Source: Candidatus Woesearchaeota archaeon | GTDB taxonomy: Archaea; Nanobdellota; Nanobdellia; Woesearchaeales; WJKL01 | Length of the DNA stretch: 49,956 nt | Assembly: GCA_014729675.1 (NCBI GenBank) | Contig: WJJM01000060.1 | Span: forward strand, 1-49,956 | Direction: 5' to 3' | In this document: positions 42,999-49,956 of the stretch, piece after piece | Layout: every line of letters starts with the position of its first letter | Numbering within the stretch: the first letter of the stretch is position 1 | Notes under the pieces: generated by a model | What the model was told of the DNA's origin: nothing | Databases searched by the model: none | Seen by the model: the letters and a program-made list of their open reading frames with translations, nothing else | Made by a program: the position numbers and the translations under genes

Positions 42999-44137
42999 TA
43001 TATCTTCTTCACAACTAAGCCTTTGTTAAACTCTGTACTTAATAACTCTTTTGCTTTTTTTGTCATCTCTCCTGTCATCAGGAAGAGAACAGGTATCTTT
43101 TTCATCTGTCCCTGTACAAACGCAGAGCTCAAATCTCCGTCATTCACTTTTTTCTTGTTCTTTGCCTTGCAGTAATATTCTAGATTACCTACTACAGAAG
43201 GCAGCCTTACTATCATGTCTATTTCGCTTTTCTTTCTTATAACCTTATGTTCTATGACTTCTATCTTTTTCTTATTGAAATATTTGATTATGTGGTTGAA
43301 GAATTCGTCTCCAGTATCTGCTTTCAGAGGCTCTATGCTTTTCTGGTTCTGATTTTGGTTTTCTTCTTTTTCTTCAGCTTCTTTTCTTTTTTGTTCTTCC
43401 TGTTCTCTTTTTTCCTGTTCTGATTTTCTTTTCTCCTCTTGCCTTTTCTGCTTTTCTTGTTCTCTTTTTTCCTGTTCAACCCTTTCCCTCTCAATCCTCT
43501 TTTTCTCCCCTAGTTTTTTCTTTTCTTCTTCCTGCCTTCTTTTTTCTCTTAATTCAGCCTCTTCTTTTTCTTTTGCTGCTTTTTCTTCAGCTTCTTTTCT
43601 TTTTTGTTCTTCTATTTTTCTCTGCTCTTCTGCTTTTTTCTTTTCTTCCTCTTGCCTTTTCTGCTTTTCTTCTGCTTTTCTTTTCTCTTCGTCCTCTTTC
43701 CCAAGATGTGATTTTATCAATACTTCTGCTTCATCATTTCCAAGCATATACCATTTCCAGAACAATATCCTCTCTCCATTTGTGCTTATCTGTAGAGGAA
43801 CAGCAAAATCCTTTATATTTCTCATAGCTACTCTCATCAAAGGCTCCAGCTCATCATCTCTTGTTATCCTTTTTTCCTTCAGCAAATCAAATGCTCTCTG
43901 ATCCTTCTCATTAAGATACTCGTAAAGTTCCTGTAGTCTGCTTTCCTGGCCTTTTGCATAATATACTGGAGTACTGCCTACTTTAGTGCTGGTCAAAAAG
44001 AGTTTTTTCCCATGAACCAATTCAGAAAGTGCTGCAGAAGCAAATATTATATCAGTACCTACAATCTTGGCAACCTGGCTTGGTATGACAGGTCCTTTTG
44101 TCCTGACTATCTCTATCACTCTTTCCTGGCTTAGCAT
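42998..44137 (-). CDS. Winged-helix, coiled-coil and PD-(D/E)XK-like protein
   Basis: The first ~60 residues form a winged helix (VIEIVRTKGPVIPSQVAKIV). Residues ~155-265 are a long Lys/Glu/Arg/Gln coiled coil. The C-terminal ~110 residues resemble an Mrr-like nuclease fold (KKKIEVIEHKVIRKKSEIDM, then NLEYYCKAKNKKKVNDGDLS). Asp of EIDM and Lys of YYCKAK are kept, but the usual Glu or Gln two residues before the Lys is Tyr, so activity is uncertain. It heads an operon with FEN1, so a DNA-repair role is inferred. Confidence 0.6.
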   Translation of the reverse strand: MLSQERVIEIVRTKGPVIPSQVAKIVGTDIIFASAALSELVHGKKLFLTSTKVGSTPVYYAKGQESRLQELYEYLNEKDQRAFDLLKEKRITRDDELEPLMRVAMRNIKDFAVPLQISTNGERILFWKWYMLGNDEAEVLIKSHLGKEDEEKRKAEEKQKRQEEEKKKAEEQRKIEEQKRKEAEEKAAKEKEEAELREKRRQEEEKKKLGEKKRIERERVEQEKREQEKQKRQEEKRKSEQEKREQEEQKRKEAEEKEENQNQNQKSIEPLKADTGDEFFNHIIKYFNKKKIEVIEHKVIRKKSEIDMIVRLPSVVGNLEYYCKAKNKKKVNDGDLSSAFVQGQMKKIPVLFLMTGEMTKKAKELLSTEFNKGLVVKKI

Positions 44138-44224
44138 GATAAAAAAACAAGAACTCTCAAATTTAATAATCTTTCTTTTTATTGTGGTTGTTGAAGATTA
44201 CAAGGAAAAAATAAATCTAATTGT

Positions 44225-44800
44225 TTATGGCCTTTTCCAGCTGACTTCATAGTATGTTACATCAGATTCCTCGTCGACAACCCCTATAAGGAGCCTTTTC
44301 TTTGTAGAATGGGCCACTCTGTTCTTTGCTGAAAACTCGTGCCATGTCAGAACCTCAGTTTCATGTACAGGATAGACTATCCATCTTGCATGGTCTTCTC
44401 CAGGCTTGACTCCCCGGTCATATACTCTAAAATCTGCTCCAAACTTCAAAGCAGTCTTGATTATGTATCCTCTGTTTCTCATATTTTTAAATACGCAGTA
44501 TCTTATCCAGAACTTCGGCTCCAGTCTTTTTGCTTTCTTCAGAAATTTATCAGGGTCTATGGGCTTTCCTCTTCCGTCCAGGATCTCTAATCTTCCTTTT
44601 TCAAGAAGATACATAGCTTCTAATAAAGAAAGCTGAACTTTTCCACTATCTATTATACTCCCATACCTGCTTTGATCGTAAAGCTCTTTAGCATCAGCAC
44701 TGTCTTCTGTGACAACTCGTTCTCTCATAAATACAGCTTTTACAACTTTTCTGGGCTTTTCTTCCTTTGCTTCTTTATTCTTAGATTTCTTTTTTGCCAT
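44225..44800 (-). CDS. endA: tRNA-splicing endonuclease EndA
   Basis: EndA cuts bulge-helix-bulge introns from archaeal pre-tRNA. The 191 residues suit the alpha4 homotetramer type. The catalytic triad is visible: Tyr127 (DFRVYDRG), His137 (GEDHARWIVYPV) and Lys167/168 (HSTKKRLLIGVV). The Lys-rich N-terminus is low-complexity. The gene has its own short upstream region. Confidence 0.92.
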   Translation of the reverse strand: MAKKKSKNKEAKEEKPRKVVKAVFMRERVVTEDSADAKELYDQSRYGSIIDSGKVQLSLLEAMYLLEKGRLEILDGRGKPIDPDKFLKKAKRLEPKFWIRYCVFKNMRNRGYIIKTALKFGADFRVYDRGVKPGEDHARWIVYPVHETEVLTWHEFSAKNRVAHSTKKRLLIGVVDEESDVTYYEVSWKRP

Positions 44801-44851
44801 AATGACAAAGATAACAAACTGCTTTAAAAAGCTTACTAAAACGATTATATA

Positions 44852-45244
44852 TTATCTTAATTTAGAAAGTAGATCTCTTATCTTTTCTTCAGGTATTTTA
44901 TTTTCATCAGGTATCTCTATCTCAAAATTGTCTATGGGGGCATCCCATGGACTTATCTTAGGATCCATTTTCTTATACCAAAAGACAGCTTCTTTTGGAA
45001 AATCACAGACCATACTGTAAAGATGCCTTTCATCTGTTATTTTTTCCCTCCCAATATTCCTGTCATATTTTACCTCATCAAGAATAAGCTTTACTTTTCC
45101 TCCTTCAGCTGGAAGTTCAATATCTCCTTTTCTTTTATATCCGATAAGTCCTCCCATCAATGCTCCACCATGTGCAATCACCTGTATTTGATAGCCTATA
45201 ATTTTAGGAGAAACAAAATCATCCAATGTTAGTTTATATTCCAT
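44852..45244 (-). CDS. Hypothetical protein (130 aa)
   Basis: I do not recognise this protein. It is soluble and acidic; the N-terminal half has a Gly-rich stretch (IAHGGALMGGLIGYKRKGD) and the C-terminal half an aromatic segment (FWYKKMDPKISPWDAPIDNF). No signal or membrane segment. It is divergent from RNase Z across a 134-bp AT-rich spacer. Confidence 0.6.
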   Translation of the reverse strand: MEYKLTLDDFVSPKIIGYQIQVIAHGGALMGGLIGYKRKGDIELPAEGGKVKLILDEVKYDRNIGREKITDERHLYSMVCDFPKEAVFWYKKMDPKISPWDAPIDNFEIEIPDENKIPEEKIRDLLSKLR

Positions 45245-45378
45245 TTGAAATATTATGATGTATAATTATAAAAACTTTTCTTGTTTTCTCACCATCCAAC
45301 TCAGAATTTATTTAACTAAATTTAATTCCATCATCCTAAAACAAACCTTTAAATACTAAATTCCAATATAAATCTAAA

Positions 45379-46269
45379 ATGCAATTAACTTTTTTAGGCA
45401 CATCTTGTATGAAGCCAACAAAGGACAGGAACCATTCTGCTATTTTTCTTAGCTACGGCTCTGACGGAATACTTTTTGATTGCGGAGAAGGCACTCAAAG
45501 ACAGCTGACAATAGCCAACATAAAGCCTACTAAAGTTAACAAAATATTTATCTCACACTGGCACGGAGATCACACCTTAGGCCTTCCAGGACTTATACAG
45601 ACACTAGGGGCATCAGATTATGAAAAAACATTAAAGATCTACGGTCCAAAAGGCACTAAAAAACATTTCAAGGCGATGTTTGACGCATTTATATTTGACA
45701 GAAAATTTGATATAGAAATAGAGGAGATAATACAAAAAAATATAGTTGAAAACAATGATTACATCATAGAAGCATACCCGTTAAAACACAACATAGAGTC
45801 TTATGGATTTAAGTTTATAGAGAAAGACAGAAGAAACATAGATCTAAAAAAGATAAAAAAGTTCAACATTCCAGAAGGCCCTTTACTTGGAAAGCTTAAA
45901 CAAGGAGAAACAATAAAACATAAAGGAAAGAAAATACTTCCTGAAGACGTAACATATATAGTAAAAGGAAAGATAATAGCTTATCATCCAGATTCAACAA
46001 ATTCAAAAAATTCCATTCCCCTTGCACAGGATGCAGATATACTTATAACAGATTCCACATATGCTTCAAAACTAAAGGACAAAGCAGAAGAATATATGCA
46101 TATGACTGCAAAAGATGCAGCTTTGATAGCGTCACAAGCAGATGCAAAACAACTGATACTGACACACTTCTCAACAAGATACAAAGATACACAAGAATTG
46201 GTAGAAGATGCAAAGACTCAATTTGAAAATGTTATAGCTGCTAAAGATTTTATGAAAATAAGATTATAG
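45379..46269 (+). CDS. rnz: Ribonuclease Z (tRNA 3' endonuclease)
   Basis: RNase Z trims the 3' trailer of tRNA precursors. The metallo-beta-lactamase motif HWHGDH (60-65) is intact, with the N-terminal MQLTFLGTSCMKPTKDRN, FDCGEGTQRQL and the C-terminal LTHFSTRYKD. Length 296 matches the short form. CTTTAAATACTAAA ~27 bases before the ATG gives leaderless transcription. Confidence 0.94.
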   Translation: MQLTFLGTSCMKPTKDRNHSAIFLSYGSDGILFDCGEGTQRQLTIANIKPTKVNKIFISHWHGDHTLGLPGLIQTLGASDYEKTLKIYGPKGTKKHFKAMFDAFIFDRKFDIEIEEIIQKNIVENNDYIIEAYPLKHNIESYGFKFIEKDRRNIDLKKIKKFNIPEGPLLGKLKQGETIKHKGKKILPEDVTYIVKGKIIAYHPDSTNSKNSIPLAQDADILITDSTYASKLKDKAEEYMHMTAKDAALIASQADAKQLILTHFSTRYKDTQELVEDAKTQFENVIAAKDFMKIRL

Positions 46270-46324
46270 TTCTTATATAGTTAAGGGGAAATCATATTGT
46301 AGATTATCTAAAGAGTGAGGATTT

Positions 46325-46347
46325 ATGATTTGGCATAGCTAAATCAT
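46325..46347. terminator. Hairpin between rnz and hjc
   Basis: ATGATTTGGC-ATA-GCTAAATCAT forms a 10-bp stem with one G-U pair and a three-base loop, immediately before the shared 15-bp promoter element of hjc. It may end rnz transcripts or be part of the hjc control region. Confidence 0.35.
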
Positions 46348-46348
46348 G

Positions 46349-46384
46349 CACTGTTCAAACACCCTAAAAAGATATTTAAACATA
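46349..46384 (+). promoter_or_regulatory. hjc promoter with shared 15-bp element
   Basis: CACTGTTCAAACACC (46349-46363) lies eight bases before GATATTTAAACATAG (TATA box, about 46371-46384); 39 bases separate the element from the ATG at 46403. Sequence and spacing match the Cas4-like gene promoter. The core TGTT-CA-AACA is a dyad. Confidence 0.7.
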
Positions 46385-46402
46385 GATTTATTAACATATC
46401 AT

Positions 46403-46795
46403 ATGAGCAATAAAAAAAAAGGATGTAATGCAGAACGTGAACTTATCCACCTATTTTGGAACAATGACTGGTCTGCGATACGCATAGCAGGTTCAGGCTC
46501 TTCTCATTATCCTTCAGCAGATATTTTAGCTTCAAACATAAAAAAACTGATCTCGATTGAAGTAAAGATAACAAAAAAGAAAAACAAGTACTTTACTCAA
46601 AAAGAGATAGATGATTTCAGGCAGTTCTCATCAAGATTTGGAGCTCTTCCATATATAGCAATACGTTTCCCACGTACGAAATGGTATTTCCTTAAATTAG
46701 ATCAGATTCCCAAAAAAACACAAAATTACGCAATTTCTGAAAATCTGGCCAAAAAGAAAGGAATAGGCTTTGATGAGCTTATAAAGGGCATATAA
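46403..46795 (+). CDS. hjc: Holliday junction resolvase Hjc
   Basis: Hjc cleaves four-way junctions in archaeal recombination. The active site is visible: KKGCNAERELIHLFW with Glu11, the SGSSHYPSADIL segment with Asp40, and SIEVKITKKK with Glu53 and Lys55. The product is 130 residues, as usual. The ATG at 46403 is used instead of an in-frame ATG at 46346, because the latter is upstream of the TATA box. Expression is probably linked with the Cas4-like nuclease through the shared promoter element. Confidence 0.93.
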   Translation: MSNKKKGCNAERELIHLFWNNDWSAIRIAGSGSSHYPSADILASNIKKLISIEVKITKKKNKYFTQKEIDDFRQFSSRFGALPYIAIRFPRTKWYFLKLDQIPKKTQNYAISENLAKKKGIGFDELIKGI

Positions 46796-47000
46796 TTCAC
46801 TATAAAAGCTATAAATAGGTAATAACTTTTTTTATCAAATATGATAACAATATAACATTTAAAATAATCTAAAAATAACTAAAAATATTTTTTTAAGTTA
46901 TTTAAAAGTTAAATAACCTTTAAATCGTTAAAAAAGCATTTAAATCTGTTTTTTAAAATACTAAATTTTTTAAACTCTTTTCTTCATAATATATAGTTCC
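46796..47000. promoter_or_regulatory. Very AT-rich spacer before tfe with dyads
   Basis: The 205 bases hold no gene. Inverted repeats TTATCA-AATA-TGATAA (46832-46847) and GTTATTTA-AAAGT-TAAATAAC (46897-46917) lie upstream of several TATA-like boxes, the closest at about 46970. Such dyads could be operators for tfe, but low complexity makes chance dyads likely. Confidence 0.3.
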
Positions 47001-47528
47001 ATGAAGCTTTCAAATAATGTTATTGAGGATGTTGTAAGCCAATTGATAGGCGAAGATGCGATTCCTGTAGTTCTTGCATTAAAAAACAAAAAAAACGTTT
47101 CAGAGTTTAAGCTTGCAGAATCACTTAAAAAAGAGGTCAATGAAACAAGGAACATTCTCTATAGGCTTTATGAAAAAAATCTAGTATCCTTCACAAGAAA
47201 AAAAGACAAGAAAAAAGGATGGTATATCTATTACTGGACTTTCAACCTGAAAAGGTTAAGGCAATTGACCATCAGCTCTAAACAAAAAAAACTTGAAAAG
47301 CTAAACCAAAGGCTTGAAAGAGAAAAACAAAACCAATTTTTTCTTTGCCCTAATAGATGTATAAGACTTGAGTTTGACCAAGCTATGGATTTTCAGTTCA
47401 AATGTCCTGAATGCGGGGAGATTATCCAGCAAGAGGATAACACTGAAAAGATAGATAATATCAAAAAAGAAATTAAAGAACTTGAAAAAGAACTCAAACC
47501 CCCTAAAAGAAGAAAGAAGAAAAAATAA
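47001..47528 (+). CDS. tfe: Transcription initiation factor E alpha subunit (TFE)
   Basis: TFE assists promoter opening by archaeal RNA polymerase. The N-terminal winged helix (VVSQLIGEDAIPVVLALKNK, then ETRNILYRLYEKNLVSF) and the zinc ribbon with Cys116, Cys120, Cys135 and Cys138 are complete, joined by the usual coiled coil. The end is a Lys/Glu-rich tail. It is convergent with the next gene without spacing. Confidence 0.93.
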   Translation: MKLSNNVIEDVVSQLIGEDAIPVVLALKNKKNVSEFKLAESLKKEVNETRNILYRLYEKNLVSFTRKKDKKKGWYIYYWTFNLKRLRQLTISSKQKKLEKLNQRLEREKQNQFFLCPNRCIRLEFDQAMDFQFKCPECGEIIQQEDNTEKIDNIKKEIKELEKELKPPKRRKKKK

Positions 47529-48428
47529 TCACAATATCCAGGGGTAAACTCTTCTGATTTCCTCTATAAAAACTTCTGGCCTATATACTCCAAATTCTGA
47601 GATTATTCCCGTAATAAGATCAGTATCTATATTTTCAAATGCATGATTGTCAACAACAACTCCCTTGGGAGGATTCATCCACACTTCCTTTCCTTTTCTT
47701 GTCTCTATTTCTTCCTCATATCCAAAAACTGTTTCAGGATCAAACTTCCATGAATCAGTACATACATAAAGAGGAACATCATATTTATCAGCAACTTCAG
47801 CAAAAAGTTCACTTCCTATCTTATTTACAACCTTTCCTTCAGAGGTTATAGCGTCTGCCCCTATAAGCATTATATCAGCTTTTTTTAAGGCTAATCTTGC
47901 AGCAGAATCAACAAAATGCCTAACAGGAATTCCTGCTTTTGCCAGTTCTTTTGCAGTTATCCTTCCTTGGAACAAAGGTCTTGTTTCTGTATTATAGACT
48001 TTAAATCTCTTTTTTTCTTTCTTGGATTTCTTCAATATATTAGTTACTGTGCTGCTATGGCAATGTGTAAAAACTATGCTTTTGCCTATAATTTTCCTGC
48101 TTCCTATCTCAGATATCTTTTCCTTGGAAATATCAAAATGAGATTCTATCTTTTTTGCTCTCTTATGTATCTCTTCTGTAATGTTTTCAGCAGAATTGAT
48201 ATCAAAAAATATATAGTTTAAGCAGTTTCTCATGGCAGGCTCTGTTATCCTTGCCTTAATTAGCTTAAGCCTTGCATTATTAAGAATATCTAATATCTCT
48301 TTTTTATCTTTGTCCCTGTTTTTATGTGCTACTATTCTTATAGCATCCACAGAAGCTCTTGCTACATTTCTTGCTCCTTGTATATTGATATCCCTAATAT
48401 CCTCTAAGATGGATTGGAAAGATTTCAT
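47529..48428 (-). CDS. eIF2B-alpha-like/ribose-1,5-bisphosphate isomerase family protein
   Basis: The Rossmann-type fold is marked by HCHSSTVTNIL, TETRPLFQGRITAKELAKAG, ADIMLIGADAI and NKIGSELFAEVADKYDVPLY. Cys123 and Asp192 are 69 residues apart, matching the spacing of the catalytic Cys and Asp known from ribose-1,5-bisphosphate isomerase. That enzyme works with AMP phosphorylase and RuBisCO in archaeal nucleotide salvage. Neither partner is in the window, so an eIF2B-type or other isomerase role is possible. Confidence 0.8.
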   Translation of the reverse strand: MKSFQSILEDIRDINIQGARNVARASVDAIRIVAHKNRDKDKKEILDILNNARLKLIKARITEPAMRNCLNYIFFDINSAENITEEIHKRAKKIESHFDISKEKISEIGSRKIIGKSIVFTHCHSSTVTNILKKSKKEKKRFKVYNTETRPLFQGRITAKELAKAGIPVRHFVDSAARLALKKADIMLIGADAITSEGKVVNKIGSELFAEVADKYDVPLYVCTDSWKFDPETVFGYEEEIETRKGKEVWMNPPKGVVVDNHAFENIDTDLITGIISEFGVYRPEVFIEEIRRVYPWIL

Positions 48429-48445
48429 AATCTAAAAATAAAAAA

Positions 48446-48664
48446 TTATTTCTTTTTCTTCTTCCTTCCTTTGTTCATTATCTTCTTTTCCATCTCTTCT
48501 ATTTTTTTCTCTTCTTTGAGAACCTTCTTTGTTATCTTCTCTATATTAGCGTCCATCTTAGATATTCTTCTTTCAAGCAAGACAAGAACCCTCAAAGAAT
48601 ATACAATAGCTGCTAACGTACCTACAATTATAGCAAGAGTCAATTCAGCTAAACCTAATGCCAT
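48446..48664 (-). CDS. Small membrane protein with coiled coil
   Basis: The 72-residue product has one membrane helix (~3-28), then a Lys/Glu coiled coil (RISKMDANIEKITKKVLKEE and on) ending in RKKKKK. I choose ATG 48664 over TTG 48667 because GAGGTGG (48670-48676) is suitably placed. No family recognised; it lies on the same strand as the eIF2B-like gene. Confidence 0.6.
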   Translation of the reverse strand: MALGLAELTLAIIVGTLAAIVYSLRVLVLLERRISKMDANIEKITKKVLKEEKKIEEMEKKIMNKGRKKKKK

Positions 48665-48736
48665 CAATATCCACCTCTTTTTATTTGATAGTATATTTAA
48701 AACAATTGTTCTATATAAAGCTTTCTAAAGAAATAG

Positions 48737-49555
48737 TCAGGAAGCATTGGTATATTTGTTTGCAGCTTTTCCATTGCCCCATGCCAAATTAAAATAATTT
48801 TCAAGTGTCTTTGAAAATATCTGAGTAGTTACCCAAACACCTGCATCATATGTAGGGTGTACTTTTTCATCATCAACCAACATAAAAGCTACTTCTTTTC
48901 CATCAACAACGCAAAATCTTGAGTTGTCATCTGTATGTTTTATCTCTGCATATCTTGAAAGTGTCTTGACAGCATAAGATGTATCTTTTGTCAAAGGAGC
49001 TGCAATCTTTATTTCAACTCCTTTCTTGTTTGCTTTCTCAAAAGCATTTTTAAGGGATTCTGACTTTCTTATAAGTCCTTGCGCTGTCGTCATTATGTAT
49101 ATCTTTTCTTTTGCATTCTTTACCATGCTCTCCATATGATTGTACAGGTTGTTTCTTCCTTTAAGACTACCGCTTAGATCAGTAGGATCTACTAAGTCTA
49201 TTCCCTGTGAATGTAAAAAATTGAGTTCATCGATAACCTTGCTTTCTTTAATAGATTCAACAATATTTATCTGTTGCTCGGCATCATTATTTATCCTTTT
49301 TTTGACCCTTTCTATAACTTCAGTAGGAGAAACGGCTATATATTTTATCGGTTTTCCTACTTTCATTATTATAAACCCTTTTTTCTCAAGGCTTTCGAGA
49401 ACATCATAACATCTGCTTCTTGGAACATTAGCAATATCACTTAACTCTCCTGCTGTTGAAACACCTCTGCTTAATAAAGCAGCCCAAAGTTTTCCTTCAT
49501 ATGAATTCAGACCAAAATCTTTCAGTTTGTTTAAAAATTCTTTTTGGATTATCAT
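48737..49555 (-). CDS. TrmB-family transcriptional regulator (copy 2)
   Basis: This is a near paralog of the protein at 23292-24098, strongest in the winged helix (LLSRGVSTAGELSDIANVPR identical; only Ser-to-Cys just after) and in LHSQGIDLVDPT. Because the recognition helices almost match, both may bind similar DNA sites. The effector domain has diverged more, which suggests different ligands. GAGG before the ATG is a possible ribosome-binding site. Targets are unknown. Confidence 0.88.
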   Translation of the reverse strand: MIIQKEFLNKLKDFGLNSYEGKLWAALLSRGVSTAGELSDIANVPRSRCYDVLESLEKKGFIIMKVGKPIKYIAVSPTEVIERVKKRINNDAEQQINIVESIKESKVIDELNFLHSQGIDLVDPTDLSGSLKGRNNLYNHMESMVKNAKEKIYIMTTAQGLIRKSESLKNAFEKANKKGVEIKIAAPLTKDTSYAVKTLSRYAEIKHTDDNSRFCVVDGKEVAFMLVDDEKVHPTYDAGVWVTTQIFSKTLENYFNLAWGNGKAANKYTNAS

Positions 49556-49956
49556 TTTTTCTTGTTCCTCACATTATTTTTTTATCGAAAAAGGTATTTT
49601 AATAACTATAATTCCTAATAGATATTAAATAACCCTTTATAAACCTAAAAAAAGCTTATTTGGCTTTTTGTTTATACCTTCTTTTTTAAAAAGCCCCCTA
49701 TAAATCTTATTGATATTATAATATCTATACTTAAAAGCTATTTAAAGCTTTCTCTTTTTTGTTATGATTAAGTGATGAATTTTTTATCATAATTCGATCA
49801 TATAAGATAGTTTTTTCTATTTGAAATTAATGCTTTTAGATGATTAAAATTTACACCTACCCTTTGGTTTCCTTTGGAAATCCTTATTTGGTTTTTTTGT
49901 TTTTTCTTTTTTATTTATTTTCTATATTGAAAATAATATATAATAATATATAATAT
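49556..49956. promoter_or_regulatory. AT-rich upstream region of trmB copy 2
   Basis: The 401 bases contain no gene. Several inverted repeats are seen: GATATTATAATATC (49712-49725), AAAGCT-ATTTAA-AGCTTT (49734-49751), TTATGAT...ATCATAA (49762-49792) and ATTTTC-TATATT-GAAAAT (49917-49934). GGTTTATAAAGGG near 49636-49648 could be a minus-strand TATA box. The density suggests an autoregulated promoter region or simply AT richness. Confidence 0.35.

Noticed and set aside
46346-46402. Longer hjc reading frame starting at 46346
   Set aside because: This start is upstream of the TATA box and inside the shared promoter element; the conserved Hjc start motif begins at 46403.
46796-47000. CRISPR-like or satellite repeats in AT-rich spacers
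   Set aside because: There are dyads but no regularly spaced direct repeats; no CRISPR array exists in the window.

Overview
The window is a low-GC archaeal chromosome segment. It carries a full archaeal/eukaryal-type ribosomal protein operon (S4e, L32e, L19e, L34e, L14e, with eIF1 and the RNase P protein Rnp1 inside), PAN, TFE, RFC, FEN1, Hjc, pelota, EndA and archaeal PheST. Short intergenic spaces, many leaderless starts with a TATA box about 27 bases upstream, compact proteins, homotetramer-type EndA, K/E-rich protein tails and lipoprotein clusters suggest a DPANN archaeon, possibly Woesearchaeota-like. That placement is inference; no rRNA is present.

Layout. 1-3333: a truncated membrane protein (minus), an MnmC-like methyltransferase and an unexpected protein with family-A polymerase-like palm motifs. 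3334-19106: the ribosomal superoperon L3, L4, L23, L2, S19, L22, S3, L29, eIF1, Rnp1, S17, L14, L24, S4e, L5, S14, S8, L6, L32e, L19e, L18, S5, L30, L15, SecY, then the insertase Ylp1/EMC3, L34e and L14e. Ribosome parts are thus encoded with the protein-export channel and its partner. 19103-26373: a membrane protein, pheST, a TrmB-type regulator and ADP-forming acetyl-CoA synthetase. 26506-33573: pelota, divergent from a five-gene cell-surface cluster (pilin-like anchor, polytopic protein, three paralogous lipoproteins). 33586-35798: RFC small subunit, PRC-barrel protein and a Cas4-like nuclease. 36020-40265: TyrRS, an M24 peptidase, an M29 aminopeptidase and PAN, then a structured intergenic region. 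40266-44137: a minus-strand operon of a winged-helix/PD-(D/E)XK protein, FEN1, an EamA transporter and Trm5. 44225-48664: EndA, an orphan, RNase Z, Hjc, TFE, an eIF2B/R15P-isomerase family protein and a small membrane protein. 48737-49956: a second TrmB paralog and its AT-rich upstream region.

The most notable non-coding signals are: (1) an identical 15-bp element at exactly the same distance (39 bp) from the starts of the Cas4-like nuclease and Hjc genes, just upstream of both TATA boxes, which suggests a shared activator site for DNA-repair nucleases; (2) duplications that restore the 3' ends of secY and pan; (3) a three-hairpin region with an 8-codon ORF between L23 and L2; (4) a structured element between pan and trm5 that may be a small RNA. 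No tRNA, rRNA, CRISPR array or insertion sequence was recognised.
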